A stretch of 64,000 nt of DNA from Runella rosea (GCF_003325355.1 NZ_CP030850.1:5201501-5265500), one strand, 5' to 3'; numbered from the stretch's first letter, positions 7,929-17,033 are shown. Notes: generated from the sequence alone by a model not told the origin. Program-made: numbers and translations.

Positions 7929-8987
7929 ATGAATAAAAAGATAAATCGTTTACTTTCGCTTCAAATGAATTTTTTCTCAAGTGAGTCTTCCATGAAAATC
8001 CAAGTAAACCGGGTTGAAGTAGTTACGTGGTCGGTCAGCGCCTTGCTTATCCTGTTTCTGAATACCAATCTAAAAACGGGAGAAATTCGCTGGGAATGGG
8101 TGATTGCCATTACGGTTTCTTCTTTCCTGATTGGGTCGGTGCAGAGTTATTTGATGCCGTTGCTTATCCGACAGGCAGCCGATTGGACCGTCCAGAAGAC
8201 CATTGGAGTTTATGCGTTGTGTGTGGTGGTGGCGGCGCTAGTTGTGGGAAGCAGCATGATGTTTTTGATGCAGACACTTAAAGGCGAGCATTATCCCTTA
8301 AGGGCGTACCTATCGAGCGGGATGATTTATATTCTGATGACGTTTGCTTTTACTTCGGTTTACATGATTCGGGCGTTAGTAGATCGTTGGCGAAGCTCTT
8401 TGTTGAAAGAACAACAACTCAATCAGGCGTTGTTGAAGGCCGAATACGACACGCTCAAAAGTCAGGTAAACCCACATTTTCTGTTTAATTCCCTGAATAT
8501 TTTGAGCGCTCTGATTCCAGAAGATCCCGAAAATGCCGTCAATTTGGTCGAAAGGCTTTCCAAAGTTTTTCGGTACAATCTCCAGAACAACGACCGTGTG
8601 ACGGTAGATTTGGGAACGGAACTTAAAATTGTGGAAGCTTATCTTTTCATTCATAAAATGCGTTTTGGGGATAATTTATCTTACCGCATTGACGTCTCGA
8701 AAGACGAATGGCCCCGGCAAATCGTGACCCAAGGGCTACTGACATTGGTCGAAAATGCCGTAAAGCACAATGAATGTTCTTCCGAGAAACCCCTCAAGGT
8801 GGAAGTATACGCCGTGCAAGATGGCGTGATGGTGCGGAACAATTTCCAACCCAAAAATAAGCAGTTTCTGGATTCGACGGGCATCGGGCTCAAAAACTTG
8901 AAAAGCCGCTATGCCTTGCTTACTTCCCAAAAAGTGCAAGTAATCGAAGACGACCAAATCTTTGAAGTTAAAATCCCCTTTGTTTGA
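7929..8987 (+). CDS. LytS/YehU-type sensor histidine kinase
   Basis: A 352-residue kinase with four predicted membrane segments between residues about 32 and 150, then a short coiled coil. The histidine box is LKSQVNPHFLFNSLNILSAL (H183), with the N-box LLTLVENAVKHNE and the glycine-rich box GIGLKNLKSRYALL. It pairs with the LytTR regulator 46 bases downstream. The start at 7929 is the first ATG of the frame; a later ATG at 7992 is possible and would remove a 21-residue polar tail. It sits directly after the secreted-protein array, but a terminator separates them. Confidence 0.92.
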   Translation: MNKKINRLLSLQMNFFSSESSMKIQVNRVEVVTWSVSALLILFLNTNLKTGEIRWEWVIAITVSSFLIGSVQSYLMPLLIRQAADWTVQKTIGVYALCVVVAALVVGSSMMFLMQTLKGEHYPLRAYLSSGMIYILMTFAFTSVYMIRALVDRWRSSLLKEQQLNQALLKAEYDTLKSQVNPHFLFNSLNILSALIPEDPENAVNLVERLSKVFRYNLQNNDRVTVDLGTELKIVEAYLFIHKMRFGDNLSYRIDVSKDEWPRQIVTQGLLTLVENAVKHNECSSEKPLKVEVYAVQDGVMVRNNFQPKNKQFLDSTGIGLKNLKSRYALLTSQKVQVIEDDQIFEVKIPFV

Positions 8988-9033
8988 CAAAGTACTGTGA
9001 ATCAAATTTATAAAACGAACTTATTTTTACGGA

Positions 9034-9789
9034 ATGAAAATATTAATTCTTGAAGACGAGCCGTTGGCGGCCAAACGCATCGAATCATTGGTGAAATCAC
9101 TGGAGCCGACGGCCGAAATTCTGGGCAAGTTGGAAAGCGTACGGAGTGCGGTAAAGTGGTTGAACGAACACCCGCAACCCGACGTGATTTTGATGGATAT
9201 TCAACTGGCTGATGGCCTTTCATTTGAGATTTTTCAACAGGCCGACGTCTCAGCACCAATTATTTTTACCACTGCCTACGACGAGTACGCCATTCGGGCG
9301 TTTAAGGTAAACAGCGTTGATTATTTGCTCAAACCCGTGGAAAAAGACGAACTGGAAGCAGCACTTGAAAAGCTAAAAGCTCAAAAAGGGGCCGCTTCTC
9401 AAACCCAAATCGGAAAAGCATTGGATGCTTTACTAAGCCAAAAAACGGATTGGAAAACCCGGTTTTTGCTAAAAGCAGGCGCGCGCTTTGACATCGTAGA
9501 AACCGGTGACGTGGCCTACCTGTACGCCGAAGATAAGGTCGTATTTTTGGTGACGAAAGAACAAAAAAAGTACTATATTGACGAGACACTTGATGAGCTG
9601 GAACAAAAACTGAATCCTGCGTTTTTTTTTCGAATCAACCGCAAATACTTAGCTCAATTGCCGTCCATCGAGCGAATCGAACCGCATTTCAACGGACGGC
9701 TGAAAATCAAACTACGCCACCGAGAGGATGACGATATTTACGTGAGCCGTGAAAAAGCTGAAGTATTTAAAAAGTGGCTAGATATGTAA
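9034..9789 (+). CDS. LytTR-family response regulator
   Basis: A 251-residue regulator. The receiver domain has E7-D8-E9, phosphoacceptor D55 in VILMDIQLAD, and K100 in VDYLLKP. A linker (about 115-140) leads to the LytTR DNA-binding domain with VAYLYAEDKVVFLV and FFRINRKYLAQL. It forms an operon with the upstream kinase. Unlike the regulator at 2278 it has an ordinary linker. Its stop lies 3 bp from the stop of the convergent arginyltransferase-like gene, with no terminator between them, so the transcripts may overlap. Confidence 0.92.
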   Translation: MKILILEDEPLAAKRIESLVKSLEPTAEILGKLESVRSAVKWLNEHPQPDVILMDIQLADGLSFEIFQQADVSAPIIFTTAYDEYAIRAFKVNSVDYLLKPVEKDELEAALEKLKAQKGAASQTQIGKALDALLSQKTDWKTRFLLKAGARFDIVETGDVAYLYAEDKVVFLVTKEQKKYYIDETLDELEQKLNPAFFFRINRKYLAQLPSIERIEPHFNGRLKIKLRHREDDDIYVSREKAEVFKKWLDM

Positions 9790-9792
9790 ACC

Positions 9793-10875
9793 TTAATTCA
9801 TCAAACGTGTTTTGGCCCACCAACTCACTTCCTGATGCGGGAAAGTGGTATCCCACACAAACCGACTCATATCGGCGGCGCTGGAGGTTTTATGCGATAT
9901 TTCAACCACGCGCATCACGTCAATGTGGTGCAGCGAAGGGTCGAAATCGGGGGCCAAAGTCATTTGTATGTCTCTGAAAGGTACGTAAATTTCCAACTTA
10001 GCACAGATGTACTGGTCTTTCTCAACATCATAAGCCACGGCCCGGCCATCGGGCAGAAGTAGCATCAGCGGGCAATGAAAAAGCTGCTCGTAAAGGGAGT
10101 TGAAATAGTGCCACCCAAAAAAAAGATACACTTTTCGTTGAAAACCAAGGCCTACGCTTTGAAGGGACTGCTCAAGTGCGAAGGTTCGGTTTTTGATGTG
10201 GTCGGCCCAGTTGGGTTGTTTGTGCGGGTCAACGTGGCGTAACCAACGCTTGGTGTTCCAATCATAAATTTCCGCTTTTCCGAGCCGAAGTTTATAATCA
10301 TAAATCGAAGGGCGTTCGTGAACGTATCCCGGATAGTACCATTGGCGGTCGGTTGCTTTGGAATATTCTATTTCGAGCAACATGGTATATATTCCTAGAC
10401 TATATGATGAATATCCTGGGTCAAAAAGCCCCAATAAACTCATCAGACTGTTCTCACCTTGGTCAAAATAACTGATGGCTACAAGCCGGTCGTCGTCGTA
10501 AACGGCCACTTCATAGGTCTCAAAACGAGGCGTTAAAACCAGAAACTCTTCCAAAGAATTGCTCAAAAAACTTCTAAAGCGGCGTTGGTGCTGGTGAAAA
10601 AGTTCTTCTTTTTCACGGGTAATGGTCGCTTTGCGAATTTCGTGCCGAAAAAGCTTTTCATTTTTGTTCAACAATTTACGTAAACGCTTAGAATGCTCGT
10701 GTTCTGACAGTTTGATGCGGATATTTATGGGCGCGCAAATGTCGTTGTCGAAGCATGTCACCTTAGCTCTGAACAGCATATTTACCGTCCGAAACCAGCC
10801 TGACGCCAAGTAACGGTCGAGTCGTTTAGGAGAAAGTTGATGGGGTAAATAATACTGGAGTATAGGGTCGTTCAT
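9793..10875 (-). CDS. Arginyl-tRNA--protein transferase-like protein (ATE/Bpt family)
   Basis: The family transfers an amino acid from aminoacyl-tRNA to N-terminal acidic (or oxidised) residues, marking proteins for degradation through the N-degron route. The 360-residue protein shows the ATE order: YYLPHQLSP near the start, GWFRTVN, a C-x5-C pair (CFDNDICAPINIRI), an Arg/Lys-rich helix, then YEVAVYDDDRLVAISYFD and SLGIYTMLLEIEYSKATDRQWYYPGYV. The C-terminal GNAT-like fold with LGIYTMLLEI and YYPGYV is the clearest marker. The usual N-terminal CxYL is changed to YYLP, so the iron-sulfur or metal-binding cysteines of the family are partly missing. Assignment to the superfamily is fairly firm, donor specificity is not. 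Confidence 0.75.
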   Translation of the reverse strand: MNDPILQYYLPHQLSPKRLDRYLASGWFRTVNMLFRAKVTCFDNDICAPINIRIKLSEHEHSKRLRKLLNKNEKLFRHEIRKATITREKEELFHQHQRRFRSFLSNSLEEFLVLTPRFETYEVAVYDDDRLVAISYFDQGENSLMSLLGLFDPGYSSYSLGIYTMLLEIEYSKATDRQWYYPGYVHERPSIYDYKLRLGKAEIYDWNTKRWLRHVDPHKQPNWADHIKNRTFALEQSLQSVGLGFQRKVYLFFGWHYFNSLYEQLFHCPLMLLLPDGRAVAYDVEKDQYICAKLEIYVPFRDIQMTLAPDFDPSLHHIDVMRVVEISHKTSSAADMSRFVWDTTFPHQEVSWWAKTRLMN

Positions 10876-10905
10876 GCACTAAAATAAATGAAATTTGAGA
10901 AAAGA

Positions 10906-10943
10906 AAAAAGGCGGTAGAAAAAATTATTTCTACCGCCTTTTT
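10906..10943. terminator. Bidirectional terminator downstream of fbaA
   Basis: A perfect 16-bp stem with a 6-base loop (AAAAAGGCGGTAGAAA on the left arm) has a T-run on either strand. It sits after the fbaA stop on the minus strand and ahead of the arginyltransferase-like gene. Confidence 0.9.
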
Positions 10944-10965
10944 AGTGCAAAAATCACGCCATTAA

Positions 10966-12045
10966 TTATACCAATCTATTGATACAATTTAGGTCTTCAA
11001 AGGCTACCATGAGGCGTTGAGACATGCTCTCTTCACCTTTACGAAGCCATACGCGTGGGTCGTAATATTTCTTATTTGGAGAGTCTGGTCCTTCAGGGTT
11101 TCCGAGTTGTGTTTGCAGGTATCCTTCTTTGTCTTTGTAATATTTCAGGATTCCTTCCCACGTTGACCACTGCATATCGGTGTCGATATTCATCTTGATG
11201 GCACCGTATTGGATGGCCTCACGAATCTCTTCACGCGTACTGCCCGAACCTCCGTGGAATACGAAGTTGACGGGAAGCGCACCCGTGTTGTATTTTTGCT
11301 GAATATAATCCTGTGAGTTTTTCAGGATGATGGGTTGTAATTTTACGTTACCGGGTTTGTATACGCCGTGTACGTTTCCGAAAGCTGCCGCGATGGTGAA
11401 ACGACTAGAGATTTTGCTTAATTCTTCGTACGCGTGTGCTACTTCAGCAGGTTGTGTGTATAATTTAGAGCTGTCTACGTCTGAGTTATCAACGCCGTCT
11501 TCTTCGCCGCCTGTTACGCCCAATTCGATTTCGAGGGTCATGCCTATTTTGGCCATGCGCTCAAAATATTTGGCGCAAATCTCAATATTTTCTTCAAGAG
11601 GCTCTTCCGACAAGTCCAGCATGTGTGAGCTGTACAAAGGCTTACCGTGTTGGTCAAAATACTTTTCGCCCGCATCGAGCAAACCGTCAATCCAAGGCAA
11701 TAGTTTTTTAGCGCAGTGGTCAGTGTGCAGAATCACTGGAATGCCATACAGCTCAGCCATTTGGTGGACGTGCATCGCGCCTGAGATAGAACCTGCAATA
11801 GCGGCCTGTTGATTAGCGTTTGAAAGGCTCTTGCCAGCGTAGAAAATACCGCCTCCGTTGGAGAACTGAACGATGACAGGGGAGTTGGCTTTCTTGGCAG
11901 TTTCCAATACGGCATTGATGGAGTTGGTACCTACGACATTGACGGCGGGAAGTGCATAGTCGTTTTCGTTGGCGTGACGGAAGATTTCACTGACACCTTC
12001 GCCGGTTACTACTCCTGATTTAAAGCGGGTTATGATTTCGCTCAT
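10966..12045 (-). CDS. fbaA: Class II (type A) fructose-bisphosphate aldolase
   Basis: The enzyme cleaves fructose 1,6-bisphosphate to dihydroxyacetone phosphate and glyceraldehyde 3-phosphate in glycolysis, using zinc. The 359-residue length equals that of the E. coli FbaA type. Zinc and catalytic motifs are present: ILHTDHCAKK (D109, H110), ELGVTGGEEDG, GNVHGVYKPGNVKL, NFVFHGGSGST and KMNIDTDMQW. The last three hold the metal-binding histidines and phosphate-binding loop. The ATG at 12045 gives the standard N-terminus. It is monocistronic, with a promoter element about 40 bases upstream and a strong terminator downstream. Confidence 0.97.
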   Translation of the reverse strand: MSEIITRFKSGVVTGEGVSEIFRHANENDYALPAVNVVGTNSINAVLETAKKANSPVIVQFSNGGGIFYAGKSLSNANQQAAIAGSISGAMHVHQMAELYGIPVILHTDHCAKKLLPWIDGLLDAGEKYFDQHGKPLYSSHMLDLSEEPLEENIEICAKYFERMAKIGMTLEIELGVTGGEEDGVDNSDVDSSKLYTQPAEVAHAYEELSKISSRFTIAAAFGNVHGVYKPGNVKLQPIILKNSQDYIQQKYNTGALPVNFVFHGGSGSTREEIREAIQYGAIKMNIDTDMQWSTWEGILKYYKDKEGYLQTQLGNPEGPDSPNKKYYDPRVWLRKGEESMSQRLMVAFEDLNCINRLV

Positions 12046-12083
12046 GGTAAAATTGTCTTTTTTGGGAAAAAATTTTAGTTAAA

Positions 12084-12091
12084 CAAAGATA
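12084..12091 (-). promoter_or_regulatory. Bacteroidota -7 promoter element for fbaA
   Basis: On the minus strand the sequence is TATCTTTG, an exact TAnnTTTG match, 38 bases before the fbaA ATG. No clear TTTG lies at the usual 19-21 base spacing, so only the -7 part is well supported. Confidence 0.5.
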
Positions 12092-12156
12092 TGTTTCAAC
12101 TTAGGTGGGTTGAGTTTGCAAAGTAGCAAAATTTTGAGGAATTTTTTACATATCCA

Positions 12157-13731
12157 TTACATTGAGGTTGAGGTCCGTCTTCGATAAATCAAGACGCTGT
12201 CTATGGTTTGAACCAGTTGGTAATGTTGTGAAATATACGCTTTTAACGTTGGAAAACGATAGTGGCGGTAGGTAGTGTCGCACTGTGATGATAAATGTTG
12301 AACGGCAATATCAACAAATAAAGCAGGGCGATTGTCTTCCATGTCTTTGATGACCTGTTGTAGCCGATACGGCTGGTGCGGGCCTGGTAGATAGGCATTG
12401 AAGGTGTGTGCCGTTCTGATTCCCTGTGGCATACCCGTACTTAAAAAGAAGCGGTCGGCCCATCCCCAAAGTACTAACTTATCCCCTTTTTGTTGGTGTT
12501 TTTGCAGGGCTTCTGTAATAGAGGACTCGGGCTGCCGGTGATAAATATGCTGGTATGAGAGTAAATTGGCAATGCTCTGAAGGGTGGCAAATAAAAGCAA
12601 CCAACGTAATCCAGAGGTAGGATTAGTGGAAATAAACTCGACGACCACAAAGGTCAGAAACAGCAACGGTACTATCAGGAAAAGGAGATAGTGCATAAAC
12701 ATATTGCCCGATTGCAGTACTGCATAAATGGCGGCCAATAAATACAAAAAGCCGAAAGATATCAGTCGGAAAGGAGTATTTGCTTGTTTTCGAGAAAACA
12801 TAATTAAACTCATCAACCCGCCGACAATTAAGGTAAATTGTCCCAAAAAATAGAGAGCGACGTGTTTGCTATAAAATATAAAATGAAGCCCTCGGCCCAG
12901 ATTGAAACGCTCACTGAGTGGGACTTTTGAAAACGTGGTAGTGTACGAATAAAAGAAAAGATTCCAGAAATAATCCTGCCAAAATGAATTAATGTCGTGA
13001 TGAAGAAAATAGAATATGTTGACTAAAAGCGTCGGAAAAATTCCGCCAGCGGTCAATAAAGCCACGTACCGCCATTGTTTTTGGTAAATGAAGAGGCCCA
13101 ACGCAAAACCTGCCGTGACCAGCCCCAAAGGAATGGCCTGAAATTTAGCAAAAGGTAATAGCCCAAGACTGAATCCGAGCAGGCAAGTTTCCCACGCATT
13201 GAGGTGTCCTGTCTTTTCTAACTTACAGTAGAGCCACAGACCCAACGTCAATAAAAAAATGCAGAAGTGCTCGGAGTTGTAAGAGACAAAGCCAGGATTC
13301 CACGTGGTGCCGAAGTAGAGAGCTAACGGCAAAATATACCATACCGCCTTACTGGGCTTGATATACACTGAAAATGCTTTGAATAAAAAGAAGAGACTGC
13401 CCGCCCAGAACAACACACCGATGAGTTTGGCCATCAGGTACCCTTGTTTTATCCCTAACAAACCAGCGACAACCAAGGGTAGTACGGTTAAAGGACGGCT
13501 GTCGCTGTAGTTGAACAGCGTCCACCATTTTTCTGACGACTGCAAAACCGTGAGCGCCGAGGCAATCCAGGTACTTTCGTCTTCGTCGTATTCGCCTTCG
13601 CTTACAATAAGCCATCTTCCAATAATCAAACAGGCAATCAGACAAAAAACAATCCAATTTGTTTGGTAAGGTTTGGCAATCAAGTTCATAACAGTTGGGA
13701 GATTTGGCTGCTTCAAAGAGGTAAAATGCAT
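12157..13731 (-). CDS. GT39-like integral membrane glycosyltransferase
   Basis: A 524-residue protein with about ten to twelve hydrophobic segments and a soluble C-terminal part. The first outside loop carries EYDEDESTWIASAL, the acidic motif typical of ArnT/PMT-like (GT-C) glycosyltransferases, which use polyprenyl-phosphate sugars at the outer face of the inner membrane. WNPGFVSYNSEHF and a long C-terminal domain with ALFVDIAVQHL follow. The acceptor cannot be told from sequence. The first ATG (13731) adds 14 polar residues; the ATG at 13689 (MNLIAKPYQTNW) is an equally good start. It stands alone, with a hairpin separating it from the upstream M20 gene. Confidence 0.7.
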   Translation of the reverse strand: MHFTSLKQPNLPTVMNLIAKPYQTNWIVFCLIACLIIGRWLIVSEGEYDEDESTWIASALTVLQSSEKWWTLFNYSDSRPLTVLPLVVAGLLGIKQGYLMAKLIGVLFWAGSLFFLFKAFSVYIKPSKAVWYILPLALYFGTTWNPGFVSYNSEHFCIFLLTLGLWLYCKLEKTGHLNAWETCLLGFSLGLLPFAKFQAIPLGLVTAGFALGLFIYQKQWRYVALLTAGGIFPTLLVNIFYFLHHDINSFWQDYFWNLFFYSYTTTFSKVPLSERFNLGRGLHFIFYSKHVALYFLGQFTLIVGGLMSLIMFSRKQANTPFRLISFGFLYLLAAIYAVLQSGNMFMHYLLFLIVPLLFLTFVVVEFISTNPTSGLRWLLLFATLQSIANLLSYQHIYHRQPESSITEALQKHQQKGDKLVLWGWADRFFLSTGMPQGIRTAHTFNAYLPGPHQPYRLQQVIKDMEDNRPALFVDIAVQHLSSQCDTTYRHYRFPTLKAYISQHYQLVQTIDSVLIYRRRTSTSM

Positions 13732-13756
13732 TGAGTTTAAACTAAAAACAGGAATG

Positions 13757-13797
13757 AGGATTGACAGAATAAAATTTCTAGCTATTCTGTCAATCCT
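13757..13797. terminator. Perfect 15-bp inverted repeat between the M20 and GT39-like genes
   Basis: AGGATTGACAGAATA, an 11-base spacer and its exact complement form a stable hairpin downstream of the M20 gene. There is no T-run on the minus strand, so it could be a factor-assisted terminator, an RNA-stabilising 3' end or a repeat element. Confidence 0.5.
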
Positions 13798-13864
13798 AAC
13801 TTTTAAGAAAAAATAAACGGCAAATATTTAAAGCCCGCTCAGGGATAAGTATTGCCGAAGAACC

Positions 13865-15229
13865 TTATTTTTTCAACTCGGTATAGTATTTAAAAAACAA
13901 AGGAATGGTTTCGATGCCTTTGTAGAAGTTAAAAAGTCCGTAGCTTTCGTTGGGAGAATGGAGGGCGTCGATGTCGAGCCCGAAGCCCATCAGGATTGAT
14001 TTTACACCTAATTCCTGTTCAAACAACGCTACGATGGGAATACTGCCACCGCCGCGTGTAGGTACGGGTTGCTTCCCGCCCCATGCTTCTTTCATCGCCA
14101 ATTCGGCTGCCTTGTATTCTACCGAATCAACGGGTGTGACGTAGGGAAGCCCGCCGTGGTGAGGTTTTACCACTACTTTGACCGAAGGCGGTGCAATTGA
14201 TAAGAAATGCTTGGTAAAAATATCAAGGATTTCGTCGTTGTTTTGGTCGGGTACTAGACGCATACTGATTTTTGCGTAGGCTTTTGAGGGCAATACCGTT
14301 TTGGCGCCTTCGCCAGTGTAGCCACCCCAGATTCCGTTTACATCGAGGGTAGGACGAATACCCGTGCGCTCAATGGTGGTGTAGCCCGTTTCGCCCTCAA
14401 GTTCGTCGATGGCTAAGTCGCGCTTGTATTCGTCAAGGTCAAACGGAGCTTCGTTCATCAGGCTGCGCTCTTCGGCGCTGAGTTCCTGTACTTTATCATA
14501 AAACCCTGGAATGGTGATGTGATTGTTTTCGTCTTTCATGGACGCAATCATTTCACATAGTACGTTGATGGGGTTGGCCACCGCACCGCCGTACACACCA
14601 GAGTGTAAATCGCGGTTGGCACCTGTCACTTCTACCTCCAGATACGTAAGTCCGCGCAAGCCTACCTCAATTGAGGGCACGTCGTTGGCAATGATGCTGG
14701 TGTCTGAAATCAGAATGACGTCTGCTTTGAGTTTTTCTTTGTTTTCACGCACAAAAGTTCCTAGATGGTCGGAGCCGACTTCTTCTTCACCCTCAATCAT
14801 GATTTTGACGTTGCAGGTAAGCGAGCCAGTAGCCACCATAGTTTCGAGGGCCTTGATGTGCATATAAAATTGCCCTTTGTCGTCGCAGGAGCCGCGCGCA
14901 TAAATACGCTCATTTCTGATGGTAGGCTCAAAGGGTGGCGTTTCCCACAGTTCGTAAGGATCAGCGGGTTGTACGTCGTAGTGGCCGTAGATTAATACGG
15001 TGGGCAGGGCTGGGTCAATGATTTTCTCGCCGTAGACCACTGGATGGCCCGGAGTTTCGTGAATTTCGGCCAAGTCGGCACCAGCTTTCAGGATGGATTC
15101 TTTCACGGCCTCCGCGCAACGGCGCATATCGCCCTTGAATTTAGGGTCAGCACTGACGGATGGAATACGCAGCAAGTCAAACAACTCACTCAGAAATCTA
15201 TCTTTGTTTTGTTCGATGTATGTTTTCAT
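13865..15229 (-). CDS. M20 family dipeptidase-like metallopeptidase
   Basis: A 454-residue cytoplasmic zinc peptidase of the CNDP/carboxypeptidase-G2-like M20 branch. Motifs occur in order: IYGHYDVQPADP (first metal His and Asp), GSCDDKGQFYMH (bridging Asp), MIEGEEEVGSDHL (catalytic and metal Glu), ISDTSI and the lid domain GLRGLTYLEVEVTGANRDLHSG. TRGGGSIPIV and LHSPNES near the end complete the active site. Lack of a signal peptide indicates an intracellular role in peptide turnover. Such proteins are usually described as dipeptidases; the exact substrate is not evident. Confidence 0.9.
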   Translation of the reverse strand: MKTYIEQNKDRFLSELFDLLRIPSVSADPKFKGDMRRCAEAVKESILKAGADLAEIHETPGHPVVYGEKIIDPALPTVLIYGHYDVQPADPYELWETPPFEPTIRNERIYARGSCDDKGQFYMHIKALETMVATGSLTCNVKIMIEGEEEVGSDHLGTFVRENKEKLKADVILISDTSIIANDVPSIEVGLRGLTYLEVEVTGANRDLHSGVYGGAVANPINVLCEMIASMKDENNHITIPGFYDKVQELSAEERSLMNEAPFDLDEYKRDLAIDELEGETGYTTIERTGIRPTLDVNGIWGGYTGEGAKTVLPSKAYAKISMRLVPDQNNDEILDIFTKHFLSIAPPSVKVVVKPHHGGLPYVTPVDSVEYKAAELAMKEAWGGKQPVPTRGGGSIPIVALFEQELGVKSILMGFGLDIDALHSPNESYGLFNFYKGIETIPLFFKYYTELKK

Positions 15230-15338
15230 TTGGTTTGAATAGATAAAAAGACCGTTCTTCTTTAGTTGAATCCGTTTGCCCCAAAGTTAGCGGGGTAAAC
15301 GGATTTAAACGAGTTATTTTAAGCAAAAAATAACCAAC

Positions 15339-16286
15339 ATGGAAGAATACACTCGCCTCAACAAAGAACTTCAACACCTACAAACTCAAATTGCCGAAAA
15401 GCAGTGGGTTGAAGCACGTTTGATTGACATTGAGGCGAAAAAGGCTAATCAAAAGGCGAACTTGGTTCATTTACAAGAACAACTAGCGAAAGAACGCGCC
15501 GATGTAACGGCGCTGGAAGGCCTTTCGTTGGTGGGTTTGTTTTATTCGATACTAGGAAATAAAGACCAACAGTTGGAGAAAGAACGTCGAGAGGCACTAA
15601 TGGCGCAGTTGAAATATGACGAAGCGCAGCAATCGTTGACGCTCAGTGAAAGGGAGGCTGAAGGACTACAAGTCCGAATGCAAAGAATCCATGAAGCCGA
15701 AGAAATGTTGGAAGCTAAATTGGAAATCAAACTTTCCCTTTTGTTGCTTGAGCCCACCCCAGCCGCTCAGGCATTAAAACAACGGCATACGCAGTGGCAA
15801 GCGTTGAAAAAACAAAAATTGGAAATCTCGGAGGCATTTGAAGCAGGAAAATTGTACCGAGAGATTTTGGAATTATTGACTAGACAACTCAAAAGCACCC
15901 AAAATTGGGGTACGTGGGATGTGTTGGGAGGCGGGATGTTGAGCAGCTATGTTAAACAGCAGCGTTTGGGTGACGTCCGCAAAACCCTAAGCTCACTGCG
16001 TCATTATGAATTGAATTTTCGCCGTGAATTGGCCGATATAAAGCAATCGCTTGATTTGGACGTGGAGCTGACGGGCGTTGAAGGGTTTTTGGATGTGTTT
16101 TTTGATAATCTGATTACCGACTGGATTGTACAACAGCGGATAAATCGCTCTTTGGCGGGCGCTCAGAAGGCATTTAGCCAAGTTGGGGAGGTTTTGGATA
16201 GGTTGGGGATTCGGTGCCAACAGGTTGATAGTCAGATAGCAATTGAAGAAGATGAACTCAGAAAAAAGATAGTGGAGGCCACGTAG
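15339..16286 (+). CDS. Coiled-coil protein of unknown function
   Basis: I do not recognise a function. The 315-residue product is strongly helical and charged, with coiled coils at about residues 1-60 and 80-130 and shorter heptads later. A central stretch contains GLSLVGLFYSILGNKDQQLEKERR and NWGTWDVLGGGMLSSYVKQQ, the latter glycine-rich and conserved-looking. There is no signal peptide or clear membrane segment. It stands alone, divergent from the M20 gene. The stop codon TAG is supplied by the first bases of a perfect palindrome, so the C-terminus may have been truncated by insertion of that element. Confidence 0.75.
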   Translation: MEEYTRLNKELQHLQTQIAEKQWVEARLIDIEAKKANQKANLVHLQEQLAKERADVTALEGLSLVGLFYSILGNKDQQLEKERREALMAQLKYDEAQQSLTLSEREAEGLQVRMQRIHEAEEMLEAKLEIKLSLLLLEPTPAAQALKQRHTQWQALKKQKLEISEAFEAGKLYREILELLTRQLKSTQNWGTWDVLGGGMLSSYVKQQRLGDVRKTLSSLRHYELNFRRELADIKQSLDLDVELTGVEGFLDVFFDNLITDWIVQQRINRSLAGAQKAFSQVGEVLDRLGIRCQQVDSQIAIEEDELRKKIVEAT

Positions 16287-16311
16287 AGACGCAATATATT
16301 GCGTCTCTACG
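16282..16311. repeat. 30-bp perfect palindrome, REP/MITE-like
   Basis: The sequence reads CGTAGAGACGCAATA followed at once by its exact reverse complement, with no loop. GTAGAGACG-type palindromes are familiar as dispersed repeats in Bacteroidota and cyanobacterial genomes (general knowledge, not checked). It lies between convergent genes and could also act as a terminator. The stop codon of the upstream gene is at 16284-16286, inside the left arm. Confidence 0.85.
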
Positions 16312-16319
16312 CATTAGTT

Positions 16320-17033
16320 TTATGGACATTCAAATGAAAACTCGTACACGTGCTTGGCAAACTCAGACCAGCGGAGTTTTTCGCCGATTTTCTTTACCAG
16401 CGCAGGGCAGCTTGCGTACATTACCTTGATTTCGTCCTCGTATTCTTTCTTTTTGAGTTTTTTGGCAGGTAAGTCACCCGCCTGCACATAATACGATTTA
16501 TCGTCGCCGCCGGCCATGGTCATACCACCAAAACCCACGCGCATGGTTTCGGCCGCAAAAGGGTCATGAAATACCTTTATTTTGCTGTTGAATCCAGGAT
16601 TTAATAACTGCATCAGTAGCATTTCTTGGTCTTTTTTTAGCACAACTTTAGCTTTCTCGAAATACGCGTAGCCTTTCTTAATGATTTCACTGTCAATGTA
16701 TTGTGCATCCCATTTTTTTACTTTTGTGCCCACATCCATATTGGTCGAGAGTTTCGAAAGTCCACTGGGCATTAGGTACATGGACTTGATTTGGTCGGGT
16801 TTGAGCGTGATTTTTTTGCCAGTGGCGTCTTTAATAACCACTTCTTCGATAAGCCCTTTTCGACGGTCTAAGTCTTCGAGGGTACCCTCTAGTTTGGTCC
16901 CGTTTTCGAGGGTGATGTAGGATGTTTCTTTGCCCGAAAACCGGTCATAAGCAGGAATAAAGTCTTGTGAAAAAGCTGTGCAGGTTAGCAGAAGGCAGCC
17001 CGCTAAGGTGAGCAGATACGTAGTTTTTTGCAT
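16320..17033 (-). CDS. Secreted protein of unknown function
   Basis: The ATG at 17033 gives MQKTTYLLTLAGCLLLTCTAFSQ, a good signal peptide; a longer frame adds 29 residues with no membrane logic. The 237-residue product has an N-terminal beta-rich part (TSYITLENGTKLEGTLEDLDRRKG) that looks like the small barrel pattern of proteins annotated as RNA/lipid-type sensors. Lys-rich helices follow, and a Cys pair occurs near the end (ASCP, FECP). No catalytic motif is visible. It resembles conserved secreted proteins of Cytophagales without assigned function. It is convergent with the coiled-coil gene across the palindrome. Confidence 0.7.
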   Translation of the reverse strand: MQKTTYLLTLAGCLLLTCTAFSQDFIPAYDRFSGKETSYITLENGTKLEGTLEDLDRRKGLIEEVVIKDATGKKITLKPDQIKSMYLMPSGLSKLSTNMDVGTKVKKWDAQYIDSEIIKKGYAYFEKAKVVLKKDQEMLLMQLLNPGFNSKIKVFHDPFAAETMRVGFGGMTMAGGDDKSYYVQAGDLPAKKLKKKEYEDEIKVMYASCPALVKKIGEKLRWSEFAKHVYEFSFECP

